DNA of 64,000 nt from Paraburkholderia gardini (GTDB lineage: Bacteria > Pseudomonadota > Gammaproteobacteria > Burkholderiales > Burkholderiaceae). A model generated the notes under the pieces. That model had not been told where the DNA came from and did no database searches. It worked only from the letters and a program-made list of their open reading frames with translations. Numbering within the stretch: position 1 is the stretch's first letter; every line of letters begins with the position of its first letter. The translations under genes were made by a program, and so were the position numbers. The stretch is from the NCBI RefSeq assembly GCF_907164575.1, contig NZ_CAJQYY010000007.1, positions 1-64,000 of the forward strand. The letters run 5' to 3'. Positions 1 to 10,200 of the stretch are shown piece by piece.

Positions 1-54
1 GTCTGGCTCAATCCGGAGCGCATGCAACCGGCAGAACTAAAGCAGTTCGCGTGA
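1..54 (+). CDS. C-terminal tail of an unidentified protein, cut by the window edge
   Basis: The first reading frame is open from base 1 and ends at TGA 52-54, encoding 17 residues (VWLNPERMQPAELKQFA). This looks like the end of a real protein, and a transposase or integrase tail would fit the location beside a defence island. The family cannot be determined from so short a piece. Confidence 0.3.
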   Translation, partial: VWLNPERMQPAELKQFA

Positions 55-56
55 AG

Positions 57-281
57 TGACGCGACAAGTACGTTGACAACCGCCGCCCGCGCAAGGCGTC
101 GATGATACGCGTCCGTCGTGTCACGGCGATCGCCATGAACTCTACCCGCAAGGCTGCGCGCGTTGGTCAAGCAGTCATCGATAAACTGAAAGGCTTGGCC
201 GGGACTTACCGCACCGCGCAGGCGGCGGCCGCTCTGGCGCCCGATCCACCTACCGCTAAAAATCTTTGGTCTCACTCATAA
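57..281 (+). pseudogene. small open frame, possible remnant of a mobile-element gene
   Basis: A frame is open between the stop at 57-59 and the stop at 279-281. An ATG at 135 would give 48 residues beginning MNSTRKAARVGQAVIDKLKG, and an in-frame ATG at 108 lies further up. The basic, alanine-rich peptide is not recognised. No ribosome binding site is obvious, so it may be debris rather than a gene. Confidence 0.2.
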
Positions 282-662
282 ATATCTTGGAGAGCCCACC
301 ATTTGCTGCGCGTGCCGCGCCCGTACTATGGACGCCGACAGCAACGGCCGGCGCGCGTTCTCGCCCTGATACTTGTTCATTTTCAGTCGCCCGGTCGGCA
401 AGAGAAGGGCGACTGGCAAAGAGTTTGATTTTCGTATGTCCGCCTTTCCCGTTCCTAACCGCGGGCTCCAAGCAATGACGATGACCGACACTCAGCGAGC
501 GATATTGCATTGCGGGATCAAAGTATGTGCCTAACATGTTTTGAGCAGTCTACTTTTCCTCGCAATGACTGGTATTCTTTTAGAAGTGAGCCGCGCTTCG
601 GCTGAATGGACGGCAGATTCATGGAGCGCTGACAGACTGGCATACAAAGACAACGGCTAATA
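282..662. other. non-coding leader upstream of the defence operon
   Basis: About 380 bases without a convincing gene; the short frames on both strands lack ribosome binding sites and protein-like composition. It must carry the promoter of the large operon starting at 663. The stretch 540-600 is locally AT-rich, but no clean -35/-10 pair was assigned. Confidence 0.4.
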
Positions 663-3600
663 ATGCAAAATGTTGACTTGGAGACCATCTCCGATAAGTC
701 CAAGGGGTTACCGGATTGCTGGCACATCGACTCTCAGGGGAAATCGAATCCGGAGGCGCTGCAGAAGCACTTTAAGCTGCCCAGGAGTTTTCGTACCGAT
801 AAAAAGCTTCTTGAGATTCTATTAGGCCGCAATGCCCGCTTGAGCCGTTTTGTCGCGGCATTGCTTCACTATCGCAACCTTGGTACTCCGATCATGCTGA
901 TCGGTGATGGGGCGGGCAGCCCGGAAGCGCATGCGCTCGCGCGCTTTGACGAGGGTTGGCACCTTCGCGATGAAGCCGACCTGACGGAGTTCTCACGGAT
1001 CGAGGAGGGGCAGCAGCGGCAGATGTTGTCCGATCTGCTTGCCCAACGCGAGCACAAGGACTTCAGACATCACCAGTTGAAGCTTCAAGCACTGGCAAAT
1101 CGGGCGAATACCACGGTGGAGCGCGCGTTTGAGCTGATGCTCAAATGTGCCGCAGAAAGCTGGCTTCGCGCGCGAAACGAACTGGCGAACTGGACAAGGC
1201 TTGAGGAAGCCGACAGGTCGTTGCTGGCGGAGGCGATATTTTGCGGGTTCACTTTTTTCGGAAAGCGAGCGCTCGAAGAAGCAGCAGCGATCGAACCCAG
1301 CGTGCTGACCTATTACAGGACGTTCAGGGGGCTGCCGGCCGAGGCAGTCGAGGAGCCGCTACCACAATCACCATCGAAGGAACGCAGCGAGTCTGGAACA
1401 AACGCCGCCCCGTCACATCCGCAAGCGCTCGGAAACGACGTTGTGATACCAGCAGCCCAGGTTGCGGTAGCAACCGTATCGGAGGATGAAGGCCAGTTGC
1501 CCATGCCGGGCACATTGCGACAGCTATATGAGCTGATTGGCGAGATAGGCCTTGAGGCCCAGCGCACGGGAGGCTCCGATCCGGAACCGGCGCTTCGGAT
1601 CAAGGCTATCCTTGACCAGCATCTGCAGAGGCTGATCGAGCTGAGCGAACGGATCTCCACGGCGGAAGCGGCGGTTCTGGTTGACCGCTATTGTGACGGA
1701 TTGCTTGAGGTGACAACGGCACTCGGTTTCGCGCACAGCGACCAGCGAGACCTGATTCCACCTCTGCGTTCGGCATGGAAAGTGGCGGTCATCACCGCGC
1801 TGGAGAAAGGGCAACCACGGACCTGGTTCGAGATGACGTTGACTGAGCGTCGAAATCTCAAGGATTTCGTAGACCGTTTTGCTATCGAAAACGGAAAGAT
1901 TTCTGCCGCGCAATTGGAGATCGAAGAGATCCGCACACAGATTGCGGAAGCCAAGTACACGGCGAGGACCGCTCTAAAGGCGCGTGAAACAAAGAAGCTG
2001 AACGAGGTAAGCGACGCCCAGCGTGAGCTGGAAACGATTCGGGTCGAAGCCGCTCATAGCCTTGTCCCAGATGGAAGGACGCTCGATGATCTCATGGAAG
2101 ATGAGGCAACCCTTACGGACTGGGACTTCGATGCAGAGACGCTGAATCCGGAGGCCGTGAAATCCTTAAAGTCGGTAGTCAATGCGTTGGGCGGCGAACC
2201 CAGCGTGCGCGAGGCAGGCAAGCGTGACGACGAGTTACCGCAGACCCCGCAGACCCCGCAGACAGCGCACGAAGACAGCAGGGGAAGTACGGTCTCCGAG
2301 CCGGTTGAAAGCCCTGTGCAGACAATCCTCCCAGATTCTGCAACGACGGGAAAGATTGCCGTTGTCCCGACGGAAGAGCCGAAGCCGGATGCACAGGCGA
2401 ATGCACACTCCGAAATTGAGGATCCGTCTTTAACGACTGAAATGCCGGCCGCGCAAGACGCTGTCGTAACCGGGTCAGTTGTCCGCGAGGAAGGTCTGGC
2501 ACAAGGTGCTGGCGATGACATTGCATGGGATCGCACAGACGAAGACGACGGCGTCGAGTCGTATCCGGAGATTGAGGCTTTTGAAGATGTACCCGCCGAA
2601 CCGAAGGTTCTCGGCGTTGAGGATGCATTGCGCCATTTGCAGTATTCGGAATCAAGAGAAGAGGCGCTAAAGGCATTCCGGCTGGCGTACGATCAATACG
2701 CGGAGGTGCCAACCGGGCTGGCGGAATCGATGGCCGTCCACTGGCTCACTGCCGGTCATCTTAACGTCGCGTACCAGATGCTGCGCGATGCCAACGAATC
2801 GACGCTACTGAGCGGCCGGGTTCTTGACGCGTCCTTGCTGCGTTCCGCGTTCCACGGCATCAATTTCTGGCCCAAAGACCGTGATTCCCTCAGTTATACG
2901 CAGCGCGATCTGAACCTTGTCAATCATACGGATCTCGAGGAACAGCTCGCCCGCAAACCGATCGGCAAGCTCGTGCCGTATCTCCTCGTTTGCGCGACGC
3001 TGCAGCCCGCGCTCTTTGCCGGCAGCGAGACGCTCGCCCCGACATTGCTAAAGGTCGCCGTAGACTACTTTGACGGCCCGCTCCGGCAGCTGATCTCCAC
3101 CGCCGCCGAGTTCGCAATGCGCGGAGGACGGGTTGACCTCGACCTCCTGCGTAATGAAGACGCGCAAGAGGCCCATCTCGCCGCTGCAAGATTGCAGGAT
3201 CAGGTGAACGCCTGGGTGGATATCAACGCCCAGCGGACTACGCGGTGGCACGCGCTGCGGGTTGCACTCAAACTGTGCCCGACCGAACCTGTCATCGGTG
3301 AGGCAATCGAGGCAATCCGGGCTGGCGAGCGTGGAGACAGCATTGCTGTGCGCACGTTTGTCGAGCGATATCGCGCACATGCGGATTCGAGGGCGCTTCT
3401 TGACGAACTGGTGGCGCGGATCAGGGCTGACGGCCAAACCGATAACATCGACAGCACTGCGTACACGAGTTTCTGTCAACAGATCGATTCGCTGGTGGCC
3501 ATCGCACAGGCGTGGTTGCTCGAAGTTATCCCGGCCGACGTTCGGCCAAATGAAACAAAAGAGTTCATCAAGAAGTTTCATACCCAGCTTGACCGTTCAA

Positions 3601-6600
3601 TTGCGATGCTCCTTTCGCATCCAGGATCAGCTGACCTTGAACATCGGGCGGGCAGCGCATTGTTGCTGAACGCACTGCAGTGTCTGCAAGGCGAAATTCG
3701 GCTCGACTCCCACTCAACATGGAAGTTCGAGCAGACTGATGCCACGTTCCGTCTGCCCGAAACGTTGGCCCGTCTGGAAATTGGGGACGTTGGCGTCGAT
3801 CTGCGGTTCGAATGGTATGCGATGCGCCTCCTGTCGACGAACTGGCTTGGCGACATGGTCGAGCTCGCGGCCAGGCATAAGGCCCACTGGGCCCAGTTGC
3901 TACTGCTGCGCCAGCTGGAAGGTCTCGGGAGCAAGCTCGACGGAGAGATCGATGCGACCATCGCGTCCATCGCTGGCATCCGCGCCGGACATAAGCAGGA
4001 TATCGATCAGTTCAGGAACCTGTCGGTCCAGGCGATGTCGGCCGACCTCATCACGGAAGATGAGCATTTGTCCAACATGGACATCGCCGACGACTGGCTC
4101 GAAAAGCTGTCGTCCCTGAAACCGTTCATTGACGTATCGTTCATCGGCGACGCGATCAACAGCAGGACGCGTGGCCTTGAAAAACTGCTGAACAGCAACG
4201 CATCGGAACTCGACGAGGAACTCAACCAGGCACTGCTGACGATCCGCACGAAAGTGGGTCCGGATGCTGTACCTGATGGATGGGATGTACGCGCCCGTTC
4301 AGCGCTGGAACGGCGAAGCCTGACAGTTGTGCGGGAGTTGATCAATCAGTTGCAGGACCACATCAACCGCAACGCCCGTCTTCTCGAGTCATCGCAACAC
4401 GAAAACGTCGATCTGAAGACTTTCATTCAGATTGAACCCGAACTGTTTGAACTGCTTCACACCCACCAGAATCCCCGGGAGGCAGGCGACCGGGTCATCC
4501 AGGAGCAACCTGGAGGACTTGACTACTCTGTTCAGAAGGCGGCCTTCAGGGATACGATTGCGACGTTGATGGAATGGGGCGGAAAGGGGCCCAATAAGCG
4601 ATCGACGCTCGACCGCAAAACCTACGAAAGTATCGTCGGTGTGCTCAGATTCCTCGGATTCACAGAGGAATACCCGCAGGGAATTCCGGACGTACTGCTC
4701 GACTGCGAATACAGTCCAGGCGGGGGATTCCGGCGCCTGAAGATCCGGGTGCAGCGCCCGGCCTTGCCGAAGGGGTTCCCGTTATTCGAGGGTGATGTTT
4801 CATCATCGACTCTGCTTAACGTGATCCTTGTGCACGGTAACTGGTCCTTGGCCGGTCTCGCCGAACTCGTTGAGCGTCACGGCTTGCCGGATCGCGCCGT
4901 GCTGCTGGTTGGCGAGCCGCTCAGTGGCGAAGAGCGCAATGCCTTTGCCAACTTCTGCCGGGATCGCAAATGCACGATCTTCCTGCTCGATCCTGTCGTC
5001 CTCTCATATCTCGCGACGTCTGCCCATACCCAGGCGGCCCTTGAAATGTTCCTGCGTGTAACGGCCGCATGGACGTTTTTCAACCCGTATACGAAGGGGG
5101 ACGCCCGCATGCCCGCGCCTCCTGAAATGCGGTTTGGACGGGAAAACGCAATCGCTTCCCTGGTCGAGCCTCGCGGCGCGGCACTGGTCTATGGCGGCCG
5201 CCAGCTCGGCAAGACAACGCTGCTGAACGCGGCCGTGCAGGAGTTCAAGAAGCGCGATCCGGCGAGAAACCACGCGTTCTATCTGCGCATGGACGGCCAG
5301 TTCCAGCACGCTGTCGAACGTGAGGAAATGGATGTCGAAAAGCGCGTGCTGGAACATCTGGCGAAAAAGCTCATCGAGGCGAAGCTGTTGAGTCAGAATT
5401 CGGATGTCAGTCTGGACGGGCGCCTGCACGCCGAATTTCAGCGGGAAGGCGCTACGCGTGTCCTATTCTGCCTCGATGAAATCGACTCTGTGCTGAACAA
5501 GGATGCGCGAAAGGATTTCCAGCTTGTACGTGCGCTGGCTGCCCTGGTCAATCATCCGAACCAGCGTTTTCGCGTCGTATTCGCCGGGCTCAACAACGTC
5601 AACCGCTTTCGCACCTATCCGAACGTCCCGCTGGAGCAGCTGGGGAGTCCGCTACCCGTCGAGATCCTGCCAGCACCAGACGCGCGCAGCCTCATCCTGC
5701 AACCGCTGACGTCGCTAGGATACCGGTTCGAGGAAGGTGAACTGGTCGATCGCATCATGGCTTTCACCAATCGCCATCCCAGTCTCCTGCACATTTTCTG
5801 CAGCGAGCTCGTCGAGCAGCTAGGGCGTGACCGCAGTTCGAGTGCTGGCCTGCGTGTCATTCGTCAGGCTGACATCGAAAGCATCGAGAGTAATTCGGAC
5901 GTGCGTCGACTGTCAGGCGAGCGGTTAAACATGACGCTCAATCTTGACAGGCGGTACGCCGTCGTCATGAACGGCCTGATGGACGAATACGGAAAGGCCA
6001 TTGGCAATTTCACCGTAAAGCAGGCTCTCGATGTCGCCCGGGGGTTGGTGCCCGAGGAGTTCGAGCAGATGAGCGAATCGGGATTCGAGGGACTGCTTCG
6101 CGAACTGGTGGGGCTGGGCGTGTTGCGGGAGGTGGATCGCTTCAATCACCAGTACGCGCTTCGCAACCAGTCGATCCTTCAGTTGATCGGCACGCCCGAT
6201 GACATTCATCTCAACCTACAGGATGCCATCCGGAATCTGCAAAATCAGGCGCAGGATGCGTTGACGTGTCACCCGTGCAGAACTGATCTGATCCCGTCGC
6301 CACTCACGCTCCACGACGAAAAACAGGTTCTCATTGCCAATTCGCCAGATGGAGCGCCGAAGTATTCTGTTTCGATCGTGATGGGGACGCCAGCTCTGGG
6401 TCTCAGTACGAAGGCTCTCGAAGACAGTTTCCGGGGGATCATCGAGTATCAGTTTGGCAAGACGCTCTCGAAAAACGACATCAAGACCATTCCAAATGCC
6501 GAAACGTACGAGCTGAAGCGCTTTGCAGAAGTCATCGATACGGCAATCGAAAGCTGGGCGATGTCGAGTCCTTCAGTCATTCTTGTATCGCTCGAGGACT

Positions 6601-7346
6601 GCCCGTCAATTAACCGGATCAACGATCTGCTTAGCGTTGCCAATGAGAAGGCTGCGCGTGCGACGCGTCTCAGGAATCCGCTGCGCATTGTCTTCCTTCT
6701 GGGGGCACGAGCGATGTGGAGCTGGCATTCGCATCCGTGGCTCACTGCCGCACCAGGCGAAATTGGCGGTCACGTCGAATTGAATCGCTGGACGCAGCCC
6801 GCATGCGAGGCGCTGCTTGAACAACAGGGTCTTGGCGTGACGCCGGAGATGGCACGGAACCTTTATGAGGCGACGGAAGGATGGCACGCATCGCTCCTGA
6901 AGTTCATCGATATCCGTAACAAGAAGAAAAGGGATGCTGGCAGTCTCCAGGACCTCTCGAAAGATTTCGCCAGCCTCGCGACGTTGCCGGCCAGGGCGTT
7001 TGAGAATTTTGTGCAGCAGACAGGCATGACGAGCCTCGCCTGGTCGATGCCGCTCGCGTGTGCGCTGCACACATTCGATGCGTTAAGCGAGTTCTCGACG
7101 GAAGATCTTGAGGCGGCGATCGAGTTCGTCGGAGGCGAACATGCGGAACACATTGCCCCGGAACAGGCAGGCAACGTCGTTCGCTGGTGGACCAGCCTTC
7201 GCGTCATCGAGGCTAACAACAAGGAGGCTTCCGCCAGAGCCGGCAAAGAAGGCAAGGTCACGTACAGGTTCACACACGCCCTGCAGCGTGCCGTCAGGGA
7301 GTATGCGTCGCAGCTGTCGCCGGCCATTGAAGGAACGCCAACGTGA
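663..7346 (+). CDS. giant P-loop ATPase, first gene of a DISARM-like operon
   Basis: A 2227-residue protein whose family I do not recognise from end to end. The N-terminal ~500 residues are mostly helical with a coiled-coil-like stretch around 395-460. Then comes an acidic, proline-rich linker (about 520-650, including PQTPQTPQT) and a long alpha-helical middle. The ATPase core carries Walker A Y1510-GGRQLGKTT (K1517) and Walker B FCLDEID (D1605/E1606), followed by STAND/AAA_16-like helical and winged-helix regions. Residues about 1830-2020 look like a second, degenerate NTPase-like module (VILVSLEDC without a preceding Walker A). Its stop overlaps the next start (GTGA at 7343-7346), so the two are probably translationally coupled. 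The ATG at 663 has only a weak ribosome binding site; ATG 670 is out of frame. Inference: a sensor or motor subunit of the defence system. Confidence 0.8.
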   Translation: MQNVDLETISDKSKGLPDCWHIDSQGKSNPEALQKHFKLPRSFRTDKKLLEILLGRNARLSRFVAALLHYRNLGTPIMLIGDGAGSPEAHALARFDEGWHLRDEADLTEFSRIEEGQQRQMLSDLLAQREHKDFRHHQLKLQALANRANTTVERAFELMLKCAAESWLRARNELANWTRLEEADRSLLAEAIFCGFTFFGKRALEEAAAIEPSVLTYYRTFRGLPAEAVEEPLPQSPSKERSESGTNAAPSHPQALGNDVVIPAAQVAVATVSEDEGQLPMPGTLRQLYELIGEIGLEAQRTGGSDPEPALRIKAILDQHLQRLIELSERISTAEAAVLVDRYCDGLLEVTTALGFAHSDQRDLIPPLRSAWKVAVITALEKGQPRTWFEMTLTERRNLKDFVDRFAIENGKISAAQLEIEEIRTQIAEAKYTARTALKARETKKLNEVSDAQRELETIRVEAAHSLVPDGRTLDDLMEDEATLTDWDFDAETLNPEAVKSLKSVVNALGGEPSVREAGKRDDELPQTPQTPQTAHEDSRGSTVSEPVESPVQTILPDSATTGKIAVVPTEEPKPDAQANAHSEIEDPSLTTEMPAAQDAVVTGSVVREEGLAQGAGDDIAWDRTDEDDGVESYPEIEAFEDVPAEPKVLGVEDALRHLQYSESREEALKAFRLAYDQYAEVPTGLAESMAVHWLTAGHLNVAYQMLRDANESTLLSGRVLDASLLRSAFHGINFWPKDRDSLSYTQRDLNLVNHTDLEEQLARKPIGKLVPYLLVCATLQPALFAGSETLAPTLLKVAVDYFDGPLRQLISTAAEFAMRGGRVDLDLLRNEDAQEAHLAAARLQDQVNAWVDINAQRTTRWHALRVALKLCPTEPVIGEAIEAIRAGERGDSIAVRTFVERYRAHADSRALLDELVARIRADGQTDNIDSTAYTSFCQQIDSLVAIAQAWLLEVIPADVRPNETKEFIKKFHTQLDRSIAMLLSHPGSADLEHRAGSALLLNALQCLQGEIRLDSHSTWKFEQTDATFRLPETLARLEIGDVGVDLRFEWYAMRLLSTNWLGDMVELAARHKAHWAQLLLLRQLEGLGSKLDGEIDATIASIAGIRAGHKQDIDQFRNLSVQAMSADLITEDEHLSNMDIADDWLEKLSSLKPFIDVSFIGDAINSRTRGLEKLLNSNASELDEELNQALLTIRTKVGPDAVPDGWDVRARSALERRSLTVVRELINQLQDHINRNARLLESSQHENVDLKTFIQIEPELFELLHTHQNPREAGDRVIQEQPGGLDYSVQKAAFRDTIATLMEWGGKGPNKRSTLDRKTYESIVGVLRFLGFTEEYPQGIPDVLLDCEYSPGGGFRRLKIRVQRPALPKGFPLFEGDVSSSTLLNVILVHGNWSLAGLAELVERHGLPDRAVLLVGEPLSGEERNAFANFCRDRKCTIFLLDPVVLSYLATSAHTQAALEMFLRVTAAWTFFNPYTKGDARMPAPPEMRFGRENAIASLVEPRGAALVYGGRQLGKTTLLNAAVQEFKKRDPARNHAFYLRMDGQFQHAVEREEMDVEKRVLEHLAKKLIEAKLLSQNSDVSLDGRLHAEFQREGATRVLFCLDEIDSVLNKDARKDFQLVRALAALVNHPNQRFRVVFAGLNNVNRFRTYPNVPLEQLGSPLPVEILPAPDARSLILQPLTSLGYRFEEGELVDRIMAFTNRHPSLLHIFCSELVEQLGRDRSSSAGLRVIRQADIESIESNSDVRRLSGERLNMTLNLDRRYAVVMNGLMDEYGKAIGNFTVKQALDVARGLVPEEFEQMSESGFEGLLRELVGLGVLREVDRFNHQYALRNQSILQLIGTPDDIHLNLQDAIRNLQNQAQDALTCHPCRTDLIPSPLTLHDEKQVLIANSPDGAPKYSVSIVMGTPALGLSTKALEDSFRGIIEYQFGKTLSKNDIKTIPNAETYELKRFAEVIDTAIESWAMSSPSVILVSLEDCPSINRINDLLSVANEKAARATRLRNPLRIVFLLGARAMWSWHSHPWLTAAPGEIGGHVELNRWTQPACEALLEQQGLGVTPEMARNLYEATEGWHASLLKFIDIRNKKKRDAGSLQDLSKDFASLATLPARAFENFVQQTGMTSLAWSMPLACALHTFDALSEFSTEDLEAAIEFVGGEHAEHIAPEQAGNVVRWWTSLRVIEANNKEASARAGKEGKVTYRFTHALQRAVREYASQLSPAIEGTPT

Positions 7347-10132
7347 ACGATCGCATGCAGGCAGCGGGCTGGCGCGAAGTCGTCGAGCATTCCTGGCCCG
7401 CGGTTACCGCCGCAGAGTTGCTGACGGGGAAGGAGGCAGTATGGCAGGCGGAGGGACTGGACAAGCCGGATGAGGCCGAAGCCGTAGCAATGGCGGCAAT
7501 GGGCAGACTCGTGCGATACGGACAGTCAGTCTCGGTCGCGCTCCCGGTAAGCCACGCGTCGAGGCTGCCCCGGATCGCGTTCTATCTTCACCGCCTACGG
7601 CTCGATGCAGCGCAAGGTCTTGTCCGCTCGCCCTGGCTTAACCGCATATCGGTGGCCCGGCGCAATGACCTGCTGGTGTTCGGGCGTCCACGGAGAATGC
7701 TTCGGGATTTTGCGACTTCCACTGTGATGCGTCCTCAGCTGGTCGACGGAAGGCGGTCACTTGAGCGAACCGGATTTCAGCGCACGCTTCTCGTCGACGG
7801 TCACGGCGACCTGTTGGCCACGTTGAACCTGCTCGAGCAACACAGTTCGCCGTTCTCGATCGTGGTCGCCATGTCCGCGCAAGGATGTGACGATAACGCA
7901 GCCAATCTTCTCAAGGCGCTTCCGGCAGTATTTCCCGGTGTTCCCATCGTGGCGGTGGGTTATACGGGTACGTCGCCAGAAGAAGAATCCTTTGAGATGC
8001 ACGCGTGGATCAGCCGGCTGGGGGATCGCACCGGAGTTCCGGATGCCAGTTCTGGCGTGCCCGCTTTATCACCCATCGAAGTCGTGGCGGCACGCGATCC
8101 GGCCATGGACAATCTTGTAAAGAAACTGGGATATCTGGTCTGGAACCTGAAGCGGCTAGCCGACCAGACAGGGAGCCATTCACAGGAGCTCGCCGCGCTT
8201 CTCGCGGCCGATCGCGCCTTGCGATGTCTCAACGTACCGTTCGCCATACATGAACGAAGCATGATTCGCAGCATGCGTGGCGGCCCGTTTCCCGTGCGCC
8301 CCATACAGGGGTGGATTGAGACGGCGTCGCGCATGCGCGTGCATCGTGGCGACATCCAGGCATTACTGGATGAAGTGCTGGCGCTGGCACGGCAAGGGAT
8401 CAGGCAACTCGAGAGTGCGAGGCATGGACGGTCCGAGGTCATCCTACACCTCGCATCGGAAGCTCTTGGGCAGCGCCATCGGATGTGTGTACTGGTCGGG
8501 GGCCAGCGGGAGGCCGCGATACTGAAGGAGTGGATCCATGAGGAACTCGGACCCGACGCAGTCACACGGATCAATGTGCAACACATGGACGGCGCTTCGG
8601 CGATTGCCCCGCAGGGCATGGACGTCGTGCTGTTTGCCGCCCCCCTGTTTCCCTCGCGCAGGCACTGGCTGGGCGTTGATACGCGACGAAGGATTGTCCT
8701 GTGCCACCCGTTCGAGAGTGAGCGGGTATGCGCACAGATGGCGCAATGGTGGCAGAGCTACGCGCTGCCAAGCGTCCCTGATGGCGACAAGCTGCGGTTG
8801 TGGAATCTCGACTGGCCGCGTGGAGAGTATCTGCGCGACCAGTTGATCGATCCAGCAGGCGAGCCGGCTGACTTTGCCCGCTACCATCAACTGGACATGG
8901 ACGGCAGCTATCCTCAGGCGCTCAGAGTCGCGCAGCTTGAGACTTCGCGAAGCTTCGATGACTGGCTTCAAACGTTGCTGGCCGAGCCCGTGCACATCGT
9001 GCGCGAAACGAACGATGAGGCCGGATCCAGTAGCGATATGGTCGTCCTGTATCTGGATGGGCAACGGGAGCCGCTGCGCTGGAGAGCCGACAGACAGCTC
9101 ATGAGGCTTGAAAGCGAGGCACTGGTAGTCGGCCCGGCGGACGATCTGCAGGTCGGACACGAACTGGTCCTGCTCGAAAATAGCGATGAACGCATCGCCA
9201 CCCAGCATGAGCTCTTCGAAATGTTTGCCCAGGACAATCACGGCCTGCAGCAGACCCTCGGGGTAGCCGAGAAGTGGCAGGAATATGTGGATGCTGCTGT
9301 GGCCAGGCTGGGGTCAGTTGCAGAGCTGACCCGACATCTCAAAAGCCGGAAATACGAAATCACCCAGAGTGCTGTCCAGCACTGGGCGGCGGGCAAGGTA
9401 ATCGGCCCGAAAGTGCCCGCTGCGATTCGCCTTCTTGCCGAACTCGTCGAAGTACCGAACGCGGCCAAAATGGCGAATCTCGTTGAAAACGCCATCGCCG
9501 TCATCCGGACGGAGCATCGTCGTATCGGTAGCGATATCCGCAAGGCAATCGCCGTGTCGCGTAACCGGGAAGTCTCCGCAATCCAGATCGGATCGCGCAG
9601 ATTCCTGAGGGAAGTGTTTGATTCAATGTTGCAGGTCTGCCGGGTTGTTCGCATTGAACGTCCCGCCAGATCGCACAGCGAATCGCCTGCCAGCAGGACC
9701 ATACGTGACGTTGCGCGGGGATTCGCTGTCCGGCATCCGTCACAGATCGTGTTCACCCCAGGCTGTGAACGTTCCATGCGGAACTCGCCGTTCGAGGATC
9801 TGGATGCGTTCGGCAAGATTCTCACGGTGTTGGTCGAGGGGTTCTATGCGATGTATTCCGGAAAGAACCTGTCGCTTGCCCAGGTCGAAAACATGCTGGC
9901 CCCGATCCCGGCTTCCTACGCTGGCAACATGTCCGCGGTAACGAAAGGCAAACACGAAAGCGATTATTTCAAAGTGTACAAGGGAGAGAAGGTCGATGCG
10001 TCCCGCCATATCAGGCTCGGGCGGGCTTTTGACCCACGATACACCCTGCGACTGCATTTTCACTGGGACGCCGGGGACCGGAAAATCGTCGTTCATCATG
10101 CCGGCGAGCACCTTCCGACCTTGAATGACTGA
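7343..10132 (+). CDS. DrmE-like / degenerate helicase-like protein of the DISARM-like operon
   Basis: 929 residues, starting at a GTG that overlaps the preceding stop by four bases. No Walker A or DEAD-box motif is present. Alternating hydrophobic strands such as RTLLVDGHGDLLATL and SPFSIVVAMSAQG in the N-terminal third, and MCVLVGGQREAAIL plus MDVVLFAAPLFP in the middle, suggest Rossmann or helicase-like folds that have lost catalysis. That organisation and the position just before drmA-drmB resemble DrmE of class 2 DISARM, but this is an inference from context and fold pattern, not a confident family assignment. The C-terminal ~300 residues are helical (RSRKYEITQ-type segment and QVENMLAPIPASYAG). 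The next gene starts 68 bases later on the same strand. Confidence 0.75.
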   Translation: MNDRMQAAGWREVVEHSWPAVTAAELLTGKEAVWQAEGLDKPDEAEAVAMAAMGRLVRYGQSVSVALPVSHASRLPRIAFYLHRLRLDAAQGLVRSPWLNRISVARRNDLLVFGRPRRMLRDFATSTVMRPQLVDGRRSLERTGFQRTLLVDGHGDLLATLNLLEQHSSPFSIVVAMSAQGCDDNAANLLKALPAVFPGVPIVAVGYTGTSPEEESFEMHAWISRLGDRTGVPDASSGVPALSPIEVVAARDPAMDNLVKKLGYLVWNLKRLADQTGSHSQELAALLAADRALRCLNVPFAIHERSMIRSMRGGPFPVRPIQGWIETASRMRVHRGDIQALLDEVLALARQGIRQLESARHGRSEVILHLASEALGQRHRMCVLVGGQREAAILKEWIHEELGPDAVTRINVQHMDGASAIAPQGMDVVLFAAPLFPSRRHWLGVDTRRRIVLCHPFESERVCAQMAQWWQSYALPSVPDGDKLRLWNLDWPRGEYLRDQLIDPAGEPADFARYHQLDMDGSYPQALRVAQLETSRSFDDWLQTLLAEPVHIVRETNDEAGSSSDMVVLYLDGQREPLRWRADRQLMRLESEALVVGPADDLQVGHELVLLENSDERIATQHELFEMFAQDNHGLQQTLGVAEKWQEYVDAAVARLGSVAELTRHLKSRKYEITQSAVQHWAAGKVIGPKVPAAIRLLAELVEVPNAAKMANLVENAIAVIRTEHRRIGSDIRKAIAVSRNREVSAIQIGSRRFLREVFDSMLQVCRVVRIERPARSHSESPASRTIRDVARGFAVRHPSQIVFTPGCERSMRNSPFEDLDAFGKILTVLVEGFYAMYSGKNLSLAQVENMLAPIPASYAGNMSAVTKGKHESDYFKVYKGEKVDASRHIRLGRAFDPRYTLRLHFHWDAGDRKIVVHHAGEHLPTLND

Positions 10133-10200
10133 GCGACGGCGATGCTGCCTTTGCGCCGCAACTTCTGACAGAATAAATCCAGCGAGATCAGAGAATCCGT

